This document shows positions 51,644 to 62,316 of a stretch of 64,000 bases of DNA, piece after piece (position 1 is the stretch's first letter; each line of letters opens with the position of its first letter). The stretch is from an uncultured Formosa sp. (GTDB lineage: Bacteria > Bacteroidota > Bacteroidia > Flavobacteriales > Flavobacteriaceae), in assembly GCF_947500765.1 (NCBI RefSeq), contig NZ_CANMTH010000008.1, positions 124,001 to 188,000 on the forward strand, read 5' to 3'. Position numbers and translations under genes: made by a program. Under the pieces are notes generated by a model, which saw nothing but the letters and a program-made list of their open reading frames with translations, searched no databases and was not told the origin of the DNA.

Positions 51644-52666
51644 CTAGATTTTTAATCGTGCATTGGCTGTAATATTAGATTTAGAAAAATCCTTGTCTAA
51701 GTATTTTAAATAGCCAACAATTGCAATCATAGCCGCGTTATCGGTTGTAAATTCAAATTTAGGAACATAAGTTGTCCATCCAAATTTTTGTTCTCCATCT
51801 TTAAGCGCATTTCTTATGCCAGAATTGGCAGAAACTCCACCACCTATAGCAATATGTTTAATGCCTGTTTGTTTACTTGCAAGCTTTAATTTATCAATTA
51901 AAATACCAATTATAGTATATTGAATAGACGCACAAATATCATTTATATTTTTGGTTATAAAATCTGGATCTGCTTTTGTTTCCTTTTGTATAAAATATAA
52001 AATGGCTGTTTTTAATCCTGAAAAACTAAAGTTTAAACCGTCTACTTTAGGTTTTGTGAATTTAAAAGCTTTAGGGTTTCCTAATTGGGCCCGTTTATCT
52101 ATTTCTGGTCCTGCAGGATAACCTAAACCTAGTATTTTTCCGCTTTTATCATACGCTTCTCCAACGGCATCATCAATGGTTTCTCCAATAACTTCCATGT
52201 CAAAATAGTGTTTCACTTTCACTATTTGTGTGTGTCCACCAGAAATGGTCATGGCTAAAAATGGAAATGGCGGTTTATTAAAACCTTCTACATCTATAAA
52301 ATGTGCAAGAATATGCCCTTGCATATGGTTAACATCGATTAACGGAATATTTAATCCGTACGCTAAAGATTTAGCAAAAGAAGTTCCTACTAAAAGCGAT
52401 CCCATTAATCCCGGACCACGCGTAAAAGCAATGGCATGTAGTTGGTTTTTAGTAATATTCGCTTTTGCTAGTGCTTGGTGAACAACGGGAACAATATTTT
52501 GTTGGTGTGCTCTAGAGGCAAGTTCTGGGACAACGCCACCAAATTCTTCGTGTATGCTCTGGTTTGCAACAACATTACTCAGTATTTTTCCGTTGTGTAT
52601 TACTGAAGCCGCAGTATCATCACATGATGATTCAATTCCTAAAATGTAAATATTTTCTGAATGCAT
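51644..52666 (-). CDS. tsaD: tRNA N6-threonylcarbamoyladenosine transferase TsaD
   Basis: 340 residues. The ASKHA-fold metal site 'HMQGHILAHF' and 'TISGGHTQIV' are diagnostic, with 'ILGIESSCDDTAASVI' at the N-terminus and 'IAIGGGVSANSGIRNAL' near the C-terminus. TsaD transfers the threonylcarbamoyl group to A37 of ANN-decoding tRNAs. It is probably the first gene of a seven-gene minus-strand operon, divergent from tamB with only 18 bp between the start codons. Confidence 0.97.
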   Translation of the reverse strand: MHSENIYILGIESSCDDTAASVIHNGKILSNVVANQSIHEEFGGVVPELASRAHQQNIVPVVHQALAKANITKNQLHAIAFTRGPGLMGSLLVGTSFAKSLAYGLNIPLIDVNHMQGHILAHFIDVEGFNKPPFPFLAMTISGGHTQIVKVKHYFDMEVIGETIDDAVGEAYDKSGKILGLGYPAGPEIDKRAQLGNPKAFKFTKPKVDGLNFSFSGLKTAILYFIQKETKADPDFITKNINDICASIQYTIIGILIDKLKLASKQTGIKHIAIGGGVSANSGIRNALKDGEQKFGWTTYVPKFEFTTDNAAMIAIVGYLKYLDKDFSKSNITANARLKI

Positions 52667-52684
52667 TAGAATGTATTAGAAGTA

Positions 52685-55600
52685 TTGTTATTTTTGGTCA
52701 AAGTTATAACTTTAAAACGTATCAAAAAATTTTTAAAAATACTATCTAAACTGGCAGCCATTATTTTGCTGCTCTTTATTATTTTAATTTTGATTTTAGC
52801 AATTCCAGCTGTACAAACTAGATTGGGAAAATATGCAACATCAAAATTAAATGAAGCGTATAATACACATATTAATATAGGTGCTGTTGGACTTCATTTT
52901 AATGGCGAAGTACAAATTAAAAACGTGTACATAGAAGATTATAAGCAAGATACGTTAATTAATGCGAAATTATTAGAAACTCATATTGTTAATTTTAGAA
53001 ATTTATATAATGGAAGATTGGTTTTTTCTGATATAACAGCAACCAATTTAGATTTCAATATAAAAACGTATAAAGGAGAAAACGAAACAAATTTAGATGT
53101 CTTCGTTGCTCGGTTTGATGAAGATAATAACGATAAAAACCCGAGCAATTTCTTGTTGTCATCTAGCGATGTTTCTATATATAAAGGACATTTTACATTT
53201 GTAAATGAAAATTTAGACACTCCAGAGGTCATGGTTTTTAATGATATTACCATTAATGCCTCTAATTTTTTAATTCATGGGCCTAAAGTTTCTACAAGAG
53301 TTAATACTTTAGAATTTACAGATAGCAGAGGACTTCATGTAGATAACATGAGTACTAATTTTGCCTATACTTTAAACGATATTACGTTTGCTAATTTAGA
53401 TTTAAAAACAGAAAAATCGACTTTAAAGGGAAACGTTAAGTTTGAATTTGATAGAGAAGATTTAAGTTCTTTTACAGATAAAGTTCAGGTAAATGCAAAT
53501 ATTACGTCCGCAGATTTAGCTTTGAGCGATCTTAATTATTTTTACGATGAGTTTGGTGTTAATCAGCGTGCAAATTTTTCAGTGTTGTTAACAGGAACTT
53601 TAAACGATTTGAATCTTAGTGCTTTAAATTTAACTACCAATCGTGGTTCAAGAATTATAGGAGAGTTAAACTTTAAGAATCTGTTTACCCGAACAGATAA
53701 TAATTTTTATATGAGAGGGCGTTTTTCTCGCTTGTCTTCAACTTATAAAGATTTAATTATTTTAATGCCTAATTTATTAGGGCAGTCTATTCCGTCTAAT
53801 TTCGAAAGATTTGGAAATTTTAATATTACTGGAACTACAGAATTAACCACTTCAAGAATTAATGCCGATTTAAATATAAATACAACCTTAGGTTTAATTA
53901 AGTCTGATTTGGTTTTAACTAATATAGATAATATAGACAAAGCAACTTACAAAGGAAATATTATTGTAACCGATTTTGATTTAGGAACCTTCTTAGAAAA
54001 TTCTAATTTCAATAAAACATCTTTAGATATAGATGTTGATGGAAGCGGATTTACAGAAGAAAATGTAAACACTAAAGTTAATGGCGAAGTTTTTTATATG
54101 GATTTTAATAACTATTCGTATAAAAATTTAGATGTATTAGGAACCTTTAAAAGTAGTGTGTATAACGGTAATTTAGTAAGTAATGATCCTAATTTTAAAC
54201 TAGAATTTAATGGGATTGCCGATTTTTCTAAAATTACAAAAAAAGTAGATTTTGTAGCCGATGTAAAATATGCCGATTTAAGATTACTGAATTTTGTTAA
54301 GAATGATACCGTTTCTACCTTTAAAGGTCTTGTAGAAATTAAGGCGTTAGGAACCACAATTAACGATGTAGAAGGTCTTTTTGCAATAACCAATGCTAGT
54401 TATAATAATGAGCACGATAATTACGTGTTCGACGATTTTACCATAACCTCGGTATTCCGAGATTCTATTCGATATGTAACAGTAAATTCTCCAGATATAA
54501 TTGAAGGAGAAATGAGTGGTAATTTTAGGTTTCGAGATATTGGGATTATGTTTAAAAATGCTGTAGGAAGTATTTATAGTAATTTTGAACCTATAGCTGT
54601 CCCTAAAGATGAATTCTTAGATTTTAATTTTACCATTTATAACAAGATTGTAGAAGTCTTTTATCCCAATATAAAATTAGGTAAAAATACGTTTGTAAAA
54701 GGGCATGTACAAAGTAACGACCAGTTGGTAAATCTTATGTTTAGATCTCCAGAGATTAAACTGTACGATTATTTTGCAAGCGATATCGCTATAGATGTAG
54801 ATAATAATAACCCATTATACAACACCTTTATAGAAGTAGATAGTATTAAGACTAAATTTTACAATCTATCGCGGTTTAACTTAGTGAATAAAACCATTAA
54901 CGATACGTTGTTTATGCGTACAGAGTTTCAAGGCGGAATTCGGGATAACGATGTCTATAATTTAAACTTTTATCATACAATTAATAAAGAAAATAATTCT
55001 GTATTTGGTTTTAAACGATCAGATGTTACCTTTAAAAATAGTACGTGGCTTATTAACGAAGCACGAGATACGTTAAACAAAATAGAGTTTTCTAACGATT
55101 TTAAAAGTATAAATGTAGATAAACTACAAATGTCCTTAGGAGAAGAATTAATCTCCTTGTCAGGGTTTTTAAAGGATTCTACAGAAAAAGACTTAAAACT
55201 AACTTTTGATAAGGTAGATTTAGCAAAAGTGTCTCCAGAATTAGACAGTTTAGAATTAGGAGGAATCTTAAATGGTAAATTCGATGTTGTACAACAAAAC
55301 GGTCAATATTTACCAAGTGCAGATGTTTCCATAGATTCATTAGAAGTAAACGATTTTCAATTAGGATCATTTACAGGAAATATTACTGGAAATGAAAACT
55401 TGACTCGTTTTTATGTAAATTCTAAAATTAAAAACGATGAAAAAAATTCATTTTTGGCAATCGGATATATTGATGCCTTAAACAATCAATCCTATATAGA
55501 TATCGATTTAAAATTTGACGATCTTAGTCTAGAACCTTTTAGTCCGTTAGGAAAAGATGTTATAAGTGATATTAGAGGTTATGTCTCAGGTAATGCCAAA

Positions 55601-57163
55601 GTAATAGGTAATATAAAGAAACCAGCAATAGAGGGCGAGCTAAAATTAAGGGAAGCAGGTTTATTGGTTCCGTTATTAAATATTAATTTCGATTTTGAAA
55701 ATGGGTCTCAAGTTATATTAAAAGACCAAGATTTTATTTTTAACGATATAAATATTACCGATAATGTATATAATACAAAAGGTGTTTTAGGCGGATTTAT
55801 ACGCCATAATAATTTTTCTGATTGGGAACTTGGTATCGATCTTAAAACTGATAGATTATTGGTTTTAAACACAGATGACTCTGAAGATGCACTATATTAT
55901 GGTACAGGATTTATTGGAGGTCGTGCAACTATTTACGGACCTACAGACGAATTGGTAATATCTGTAGTTGGAGAAACAAAAGAAGGGACTATTTTTAAAA
56001 TTCCGATGAGTGATTCTGAATCTTTTGGAGATAATACATTTATTCATTTTTTAACTCCAGAAGAAAAGCAAGCCAAATTAGAAGGTAAAGAACTTACAAT
56101 AAAAGACATTAGAGGCTTAGAATTAGATTTTGATTTAGAGATTAATAACAATGCCGAAATTGAAATTGTTATGGACCGTGATTCCGGAAGCACAATAAAA
56201 GGCCAAGGAATAGGAGGTATGCTTATAGAAATTAATACCAATGGTAAATTTAATATCTATGGTGACTTTGCTGTGTTTAAAGGTGTTTACAATTTTATGT
56301 ATGGTGGTTTAATTCAAAAAGTGTTTACCGTACAACCAGGAGGTACATTAAACTGGGATGGAGATCCATTAGGAGCTAGAATTAATCTTAAAGCAATCTA
56401 TAAAACGCAAGCAAACCCATCGCCGTTGTTAGATAACCCTATAAATCAAAGTATACCTGTAAATGTAGAAATAGAATTAACAGAGCGCTTAGAGCAGCCT
56501 CAGGTTAATTTTGGCTTCGAATTCCCTAATGTAAACTCGACAGTAAAATCAGAGCTTAATTATAGATTAGAATCTAAAGAAGATCGCGATAACCAAGCCT
56601 TATACTTATTAACTACAGGATCGTTCTCAAGCGGACTAACAGGAATAAATCCTTATGGTACATTAACCGAACGTTTAAATGGTATTGTAAACGGTTTATT
56701 TTCAGATGGAGATAATATATTAAATATCGGATTGAATTACGAATTGGGAGAAAGTAATCCCGATTACGAAACCGATGATAGATTTGGAGTCACACTTCAA
56801 ACCAAAATTAGCGACCGAGTTATTATTAATGGTAATGTCGATGTTCCTATTGGTGGCGTTAGTCAAACTGTTATTGCAGGAGATATAGAAGTAAACTTTT
56901 TATTAAACGAAGAGGGGACTTTAACGGCTAATGTTTTTAATCGCGAAAATAGTATTCAAGACTTCGGTGAAGAAATTGGATATACCCAAGGAGTAGGGAT
57001 TTCTTATAATGTAGATTTCGATACTTTTAAAGAATTACTTCGCAAGATTTTTGATGGTGAGAAAAAGAAGAATGATGATAAAAAATCGAAAAAAGAATCA
57101 CCTAATTCTAGTAGTACGCTTTCCGACCCTATTTTTGTGAAACCCGAAAATTCAGAGGAATAA
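52685..57163 (+). CDS. tamB: TamB-family translocation and assembly module protein
   Basis: 1492 residues. An N-terminal signal anchor ('LAAIILLLFIILILILAIPA') is followed by an AsmA-like segment, a very long repetitive beta-helical region of short hydrophobic/polar strands, and a C-terminal DUF490 domain (about 1070-1450, with 'GTIFKIPMSDSESFGDNTF' and 'YNFMYGGLIQKVFTVQPGG'). TamB bridges the periplasm and is implicated in phospholipid transport to, and protein insertion in, the outer membrane. No in-frame ATG lies near the start: the frame opens with TTG at 52685, with another TTG at 52694. A -7-like box (TATTTTTG, 52689-52696) overlaps this region, so the start is uncertain. Confidence 0.92.
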   Translation: MLFLVKVITLKRIKKFLKILSKLAAIILLLFIILILILAIPAVQTRLGKYATSKLNEAYNTHINIGAVGLHFNGEVQIKNVYIEDYKQDTLINAKLLETHIVNFRNLYNGRLVFSDITATNLDFNIKTYKGENETNLDVFVARFDEDNNDKNPSNFLLSSSDVSIYKGHFTFVNENLDTPEVMVFNDITINASNFLIHGPKVSTRVNTLEFTDSRGLHVDNMSTNFAYTLNDITFANLDLKTEKSTLKGNVKFEFDREDLSSFTDKVQVNANITSADLALSDLNYFYDEFGVNQRANFSVLLTGTLNDLNLSALNLTTNRGSRIIGELNFKNLFTRTDNNFYMRGRFSRLSSTYKDLIILMPNLLGQSIPSNFERFGNFNITGTTELTTSRINADLNINTTLGLIKSDLVLTNIDNIDKATYKGNIIVTDFDLGTFLENSNFNKTSLDIDVDGSGFTEENVNTKVNGEVFYMDFNNYSYKNLDVLGTFKSSVYNGNLVSNDPNFKLEFNGIADFSKITKKVDFVADVKYADLRLLNFVKNDTVSTFKGLVEIKALGTTINDVEGLFAITNASYNNEHDNYVFDDFTITSVFRDSIRYVTVNSPDIIEGEMSGNFRFRDIGIMFKNAVGSIYSNFEPIAVPKDEFLDFNFTIYNKIVEVFYPNIKLGKNTFVKGHVQSNDQLVNLMFRSPEIKLYDYFASDIAIDVDNNNPLYNTFIEVDSIKTKFYNLSRFNLVNKTINDTLFMRTEFQGGIRDNDVYNLNFYHTINKENNSVFGFKRSDVTFKNSTWLINEARDTLNKIEFSNDFKSINVDKLQMSLGEELISLSGFLKDSTEKDLKLTFDKVDLAKVSPELDSLELGGILNGKFDVVQQNGQYLPSADVSIDSLEVNDFQLGSFTGNITGNENLTRFYVNSKIKNDEKNSFLAIGYIDALNNQSYIDIDLKFDDLSLEPFSPLGKDVISDIRGYVSGNAKVIGNIKKPAIEGELKLREAGLLVPLLNINFDFENGSQVILKDQDFIFNDINITDNVYNTKGVLGGFIRHNNFSDWELGIDLKTDRLLVLNTDDSEDALYYGTGFIGGRATIYGPTDELVISVVGETKEGTIFKIPMSDSESFGDNTFIHFLTPEEKQAKLEGKELTIKDIRGLELDFDLEINNNAEIEIVMDRDSGSTIKGQGIGGMLIEINTNGKFNIYGDFAVFKGVYNFMYGGLIQKVFTVQPGGTLNWDGDPLGARINLKAIYKTQANPSPLLDNPINQSIPVNVEIELTERLEQPQVNFGFEFPNVNSTVKSELNYRLESKEDRDNQALYLLTTGSFSSGLTGINPYGTLTERLNGIVNGLFSDGDNILNIGLNYELGESNPDYETDDRFGVTLQTKISDRVIINGNVDVPIGGVSQTVIAGDIEVNFLLNEEGTLTANVFNRENSIQDFGEEIGYTQGVGISYNVDFDTFKELLRKIFDGEKKKNDDKKSKKESPNSSSTLSDPIFVKPENSEE

Positions 57164-57317
57164 TTCGTCTAAATATTCCCATTTAATTAATTAATAAATA
57201 AGTTTTTAACTTTTTTGTCAATTCAAACGTTATAGTTTATAGGCTTTGTTAAAAAGTCTGTAAAGGGGTTTTTTATGTTAATATTCTTTAGTAAATTAGC
57301 TAATAAATCAATACAAG

Positions 57318-58304
57318 ATGTCAAAAACAATTAAAAAAATAGGTGTTTTAACATCAGGGGGAGACTCTCCTGGAATGAATGCAGGTATTCGTTCGGTTGT
57401 TAGAACATGTGCTTACCATAATATAGAATGTGTCGGAATTGTACAAGGTTATCAAGGTATGATTCGTGGCGAATTTGTTCCTATGGATGCGCGAAGCGTG
57501 AAAGGAATTATTAATAAAGGTGGTACTATTTTAAAGACGGCAAGGTCTAAAGAATTTATGACTAAAGAAGGTCGTCAATTGGCTTACGATAACTTAAAGA
57601 AAGAAGGTGTAGATGCTTTAGTTGTTATTGGTGGTGATGGTAGCTTTACTGGGGCTATGGTTTTTAGTTCAGAGTTTGATATGCCAGTAATGGGAATTCC
57701 TGGAACTATAGATAACGATATTTACGGTACAACACATACATTAGGTTACGATACAGCTTTAAATACAGTGGTAGAAGTTATCGATAAGATTAGAGATACC
57801 GCAAGTTCTCACGACCGTCTATTCTTTGTAGAGGTTATGGGACGCGATGTTGGGCATATTGCTTTAAATGTCGGAGTAGCTGGTGGGGCTGAAGAAGTCT
57901 TAATACCAGAAGAAAATTTAGGATTAGACAGATTGCTAGAATCTTTACATAGAAGTAAAACTTCTGGTAAATCGTCAAGTATAGTAGTTGTTGCAGAAGG
58001 CGATAAAATTGGTAAAAACGTATTTGAATTAAAAGATTATGTCGATGAACATATGTCAGAATATGAAGTACGTGTATCAGTTCTAGGACATATGCAACGT
58101 GGAGGTTCACCATCGTGCTTTGACCGTGTTTTGGCAAGCCGTATGGGAGTAAAAGCAGTAGAAAGTTTGTTGGAAGGAAAGTCTAATTACATGGTTGGTT
58201 TATTAAGCGATGTAATGTCTTTAACACCTTTAGATCAAGCTATAAAAGGTCAATCGAAAATTAACTCAGAATTATTACGTGTGTCAGATATTATGACCAC
58301 TTAA
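57318..58304 (+). CDS. pfkA: ATP-dependent 6-phosphofructokinase
   Basis: 328 residues. PFK-A motifs: 'IGVLTSGGDSPGMNAGIRSVVR' (ATP site, residues 7-28), 'VVIGGDGSFTGAMVF', 'IPGTIDNDIYGTTHTLG' with the catalytic Asp, and 'VLGHMQRGGSPSCFDRVLAS'. The GDGS (Gly, not Asp, after GGDG) context fits ATP rather than PPi use. It phosphorylates fructose 6-phosphate. 22 bp precede gap, so the two glycolytic genes are co-transcribed. Confidence 0.96.
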   Translation: MSKTIKKIGVLTSGGDSPGMNAGIRSVVRTCAYHNIECVGIVQGYQGMIRGEFVPMDARSVKGIINKGGTILKTARSKEFMTKEGRQLAYDNLKKEGVDALVVIGGDGSFTGAMVFSSEFDMPVMGIPGTIDNDIYGTTHTLGYDTALNTVVEVIDKIRDTASSHDRLFFVEVMGRDVGHIALNVGVAGGAEEVLIPEENLGLDRLLESLHRSKTSGKSSSIVVVAEGDKIGKNVFELKDYVDEHMSEYEVRVSVLGHMQRGGSPSCFDRVLASRMGVKAVESLLEGKSNYMVGLLSDVMSLTPLDQAIKGQSKINSELLRVSDIMTT

Positions 58305-58317
58305 ACATTAAATTTAG

Positions 58318-59331
<1,014 letters not shown>

Positions 59332-59351
59332 TTTGTATTAATTAATATAAT

Positions 59352-59401
59352 AACTCCATAGAGTTATTGTGTATAAAGCACAGTATTCTGTGGAGTTTTT
59401 T
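59352..59401 (+). terminator. Terminator or attenuator after gap
   Basis: A long stem (AACTCCA...TGGAGTT, about 18 bp with G-U pairs and one bulge) with a 7-nt loop and T6 run. The next gene starts 15 bp later, so partial read-through is possible. Confidence 0.75.
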
Positions 59402-59415
59402 CTATCTCAAAATTT

Positions 59416-60279
59416 ATGATTTTAATAGTTGATAGTGGTTCTACAAAATCCGATTGGATGGCAGTAGATAAAAATGGGAAACAACTTCTCGAAAAGATAA
59501 GAACTAACGGGTTAAATCCTGCAATACTTTCTGAAAAGAAATTAAGGAAAATTATCAAAAAAAGTGAAGTCTTAAAAGAATATAAAAAAGACGTAACTCA
59601 CGTGTTTTTTTACGGTGCAGGTTGTGGAACAGATAAGCCAAAAGAACTATTAAAAAATATTTTAGAAGAGTTTTTTGTAAATGCTGAAGTGACTGTAGAC
59701 GAAGATACAATGGCTGCAGTATATTCTACAATAAATAAACCAACAGAAGCTGCAGTAGTATGTATTTTAGGTACAGGCTCTAATTGTAGTTATTATGATG
59801 GTGAAAAAATACATCAACGTGTTAAATCTCTAGGCTGGAGTTTAATGGACGATGCTAGTGGTAATTACTACGGAAAACAATTAATTCGTGATTATTACTT
59901 TAATAAAATGCCAGAATCTATTCGAGTAGCAATGGCAGATAAGTATAATCTAGAAGCAGATTATATAAAATACAATATTTACAAGCAACCTAACCCTAAT
60001 GCATTTTTAGCATCCTTTGCAGAGTTTATGTTTTTGAATAAAGATTCAGAATATATTCAAAACTTAATTAAAACAGGAATTAGATTATTTGCTAGTAACC
60101 AAATTTTACAATTTAAAGACGAAATAAAAACAGTTCCAGTTCATTTTGCAGGATCTATAGCATATTTTGCTAAAGCTGAAATATTAGAAGTCGCAAAAGA
60201 AATGAATTTTACTGTTGGTAATTTTGTAAGACGTCCAATCGAAGGTTTGGCGAAATTTCATACAGAAGATATAGAATAA
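59416..60279 (+). CDS. BadF/BadG-type N-acetylglucosamine kinase-like ATPase
   Basis: 287 residues. ASKHA-fold motifs: 'LIVDSGSTKSDWMAVDKNG' (phosphate 1), 'AVVCILGTGSNCSYYDGEKI' (phosphate 2), 'LGWSLMDDASGNYYGKQLIR' and 'VHFAGSIAYFAKAEI' (adenosine). The family includes N-acetylglucosamine kinases. It overlaps mgsA by one base (TAATG). Placed after gap, it belongs to the sugar-phosphate cluster. Confidence 0.87.
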   Translation: MILIVDSGSTKSDWMAVDKNGKQLLEKIRTNGLNPAILSEKKLRKIIKKSEVLKEYKKDVTHVFFYGAGCGTDKPKELLKNILEEFFVNAEVTVDEDTMAAVYSTINKPTEAAVVCILGTGSNCSYYDGEKIHQRVKSLGWSLMDDASGNYYGKQLIRDYYFNKMPESIRVAMADKYNLEADYIKYNIYKQPNPNAFLASFAEFMFLNKDSEYIQNLIKTGIRLFASNQILQFKDEIKTVPVHFAGSIAYFAKAEILEVAKEMNFTVGNFVRRPIEGLAKFHTEDIE

Positions 60280-60641
60280 TGGAGATAGCAATTATAGCTC
60301 ACGACGGAAAGAAAGCTGAAATGGTTCAGTTTTTAAACGAACACCGAGAAATTTTAGATCAAAAGAAAATTTCTTTAGTTTCTACAGGAACTACAGGAAC
60401 TAAAGTAGAGAAAGCAGGATTTAAGGTTACGCCTTACTTATCTGGACCTCTAGGTGGAGATGCGCAAATAGCAGCTCGTGTAGCAGAAGGTTTATGCCAT
60501 ATGGTGTTGTTTTTTAGAGATCCTTTAGAGAAACATCCTCATGAACCAGATATCTTTATGCTCATGCGTATCTGCGATGTGCATGATGTGCCTTTAGCAA
60601 CTAATCCAGCTACAGCAGAATTAATGATAAAAGGCTTATAA
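60279..60641 (+). CDS. mgsA: Methylglyoxal synthase
   Basis: 120 residues, shorter than E. coli MgsA (152) but with the full core: 'AIIAHDGKKAEMVQFL', 'STGTTGTKVE' (phosphate-binding), 'YLSGPLGGDAQIAARVAEG' with the catalytic Asp, and 'FFRDPLEKHPHEPDIFMLMR' with the Asp/His pair. It converts dihydroxyacetone phosphate to methylglyoxal, relieving phosphate starvation or triose-P overload; grouping with pfkA and gap fits. Confidence 0.95.
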   Translation: MEIAIIAHDGKKAEMVQFLNEHREILDQKKISLVSTGTTGTKVEKAGFKVTPYLSGPLGGDAQIAARVAEGLCHMVLFFRDPLEKHPHEPDIFMLMRICDVHDVPLATNPATAELMIKGL

Positions 60642-60647
60642 AACACT

Positions 60648-60676
60648 AAAAAATCTCTAAACGAGATTTTTTTTTT
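60648..60676 (+). terminator. Terminator of the nagK-like/mgsA unit
   Basis: AAATCTC/GAGATTT stem with a 5-nt loop and a T-rich run, 7 bases after the mgsA stop. Confidence 0.75.
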
Positions 60677-60677
60677 G

Positions 60678-60769
60678 CTTAAATATGAATCTGATCTGTA
60701 TTTAAGTGTAACTTGTATAGATTCAAATTATTAACAGAATTAAGCAGAAGTATTAGCTCCTGCTTTTTT
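60678..60769 (+). promoter_or_regulatory. Structured leader with terminator upstream of the YoaK gene
   Basis: CTTAAATA (60678-60685) pairs with TATTTAAG (60699-60706). GAATCT (60687-60692), inside that loop, pairs with AGATTC (60719-60724), giving a pseudoknot or an alternative fold. A terminator-like hairpin AAGCAG/CTGCTT with a T6 run follows (60742-60769), 31 bp before the ATG at 60801. This has the layout of an attenuator. Confidence 0.35.
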
Positions 60770-60800
60770 AATAAGTGCTCTTTAAAACACATTTAGAATA

Positions 60801-61544
60801 ATGTTTAGACATCAAGGTAAAAGCCGAACTTTAAAGCATAATCTTCGTATTGCTACAATACTATCTTTTGTAGCAGGTGTTGTAAATGTTTCTGGATATT
60901 TGGCTTTTAAACAATTAACAACCAATGTTACTGGTCACTTTGCTTTGTTTATTAAGGATGTAGAAGGTTTTGAGTTCTGGAAAGGTACCGTTTATTTTCT
61001 CTATATTTTCTCTTTCTTGTTCGGGTCTTTCGTCTCTAGCTTTTTAATCGAAAAATTTAAAGCAAATAAAAAACTTAATGTATTTGTATTGCCTACACTT
61101 TTAGAGTGTGTTATCCTTATTTCAATCGGACTGTTAAGTAATTTTATAACCTTTAAATATCCAGATTTTATTATTTGTTCTCTGCTTTTTGCTATGGGAC
61201 TTCAAAACTCCTTTGTTACTAAAATTTCGAATGCTGTAGTAAGAACCACACACTTAACAGGACTTTTTACAGATTTAGGAATAGATATTTCTCAATTGTT
61301 TTTTCCAAAATTACACCATAATAGAGAGAAGCTAAAGTCTAATATAAAGCTTCGTATTTTTATTATATTGTTCTTCTTTTCTGGAGGATTTGTTGCTGGC
61401 TTTTTATTTTCTGAAGTGCACTTTAAACTAAATACTTTAATTTTTGCAGCAATAATTCTATTAATAAGTCTGTTTTTTGATGACTTTAGATTTTCAATAA
61501 TTAAAACCAGACGTAAATATACCCGTAGAACTATTGTTGGTTAA
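60801..61544 (+). CDS. YoaK family (DUF1275) membrane protein
   Basis: 247 residues with about six membrane spans. The N-terminal motif 'ATILSFVAGVVNVSGYLAF' and 'TTNVTGHFALFIKDVEGFEF', the central 'FAMGLQNSFVTKISNAVVRTTHLTG' (described as residues 130-155) and the following acidic 'GLFTDLGIDI' are the DUF1275 signature. Function unknown, transporter-like. Preceded by a structured leader. Confidence 0.9.
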   Translation: MFRHQGKSRTLKHNLRIATILSFVAGVVNVSGYLAFKQLTTNVTGHFALFIKDVEGFEFWKGTVYFLYIFSFLFGSFVSSFLIEKFKANKKLNVFVLPTLLECVILISIGLLSNFITFKYPDFIICSLLFAMGLQNSFVTKISNAVVRTTHLTGLFTDLGIDISQLFFPKLHHNREKLKSNIKLRIFIILFFFSGGFVAGFLFSEVHFKLNTLIFAAIILLISLFFDDFRFSIIKTRRKYTRRTIVG

Positions 61545-61737
61545 CCTTAGTGAGTCTTGCTTATATTTTTTAATATGACCCCATACTTTTTAGAAGTAAA
61601 TTTAATAATCTGGTTTTGTTTAATTCAGATTTTATGATCATTTAGTCTAAAAGAGTTGTTTGTTGTTTATTTGAAATATCTAAACGATTTAGTACTTTAG
61701 TTCTATCGTTAAAGGTATTATTGAATTTAAATATACT

Positions 61738-62196
61738 ATGGAATTGAAAGTTATAGAGGTTCATAAAAATGAATACACCATTTCAACAGATATTGAAAAA
61801 TTAGACATCTCTAGTATCCACGAATTCCTTTCAAAGGAAACAGATTGGAGTAAAGGAATCCCTTTAAATACTTTAAAAACATCTATTGAAAACTCCCTCA
61901 ATTTTGGGCTCTACTTCCAGAACAAACAAATAGGATTTGCTCGAGTTATTTCAGATTATTCTACAATTGCATATTTAGGAGATGTTTATATTCTAAAAAC
62001 GTATAGAGGACATGGTTTAAGTACATGGTTGATTAATGAAATTATGGAGCATCCTAATCTTCAGGGGTTAAGACGGTGGATTCTATTGACAGATACAGCA
62101 GAATGGCTTTATGGAAAATTTGGATTTACAGCACTACCTCACCCAGAATGTTACATGGAGAAACATAACCCGAATGTTTATATAAAAAATAAATGA
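61738..62196 (+). CDS. GNAT family N-acetyltransferase
   Basis: 152 residues. The acetyl-CoA binding motif A is seen in 'YLGDVYILKTYRGHGLSTWL' (R/QxxGxG/A loop as RGHGLS), with 'WLYGKFGFTALPHPECYM' at the C-terminal motif B. The family acetylates small molecules or protein amines; the target is unknown. Monocistronic. Confidence 0.87.
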   Translation: MELKVIEVHKNEYTISTDIEKLDISSIHEFLSKETDWSKGIPLNTLKTSIENSLNFGLYFQNKQIGFARVISDYSTIAYLGDVYILKTYRGHGLSTWLINEIMEHPNLQGLRRWILLTDTAEWLYGKFGFTALPHPECYMEKHNPNVYIKNK

Positions 62197-62316
62197 TTTT
62201 AGTGTAATTAATTTAAGTTGTTCGTTTGCTAGATTCTCGTTTTTTATACCGAAGATATGATAAACAAATGTTCACCTTTTTTAATATTTTACCTTATGTA
62301 TAAAACAAAAATAAGC

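Noticed and set aside
57835..58137. 100-codon minus-strand frame
   Set aside because: Antisense to pfkA, Leu/His-rich, no family features.
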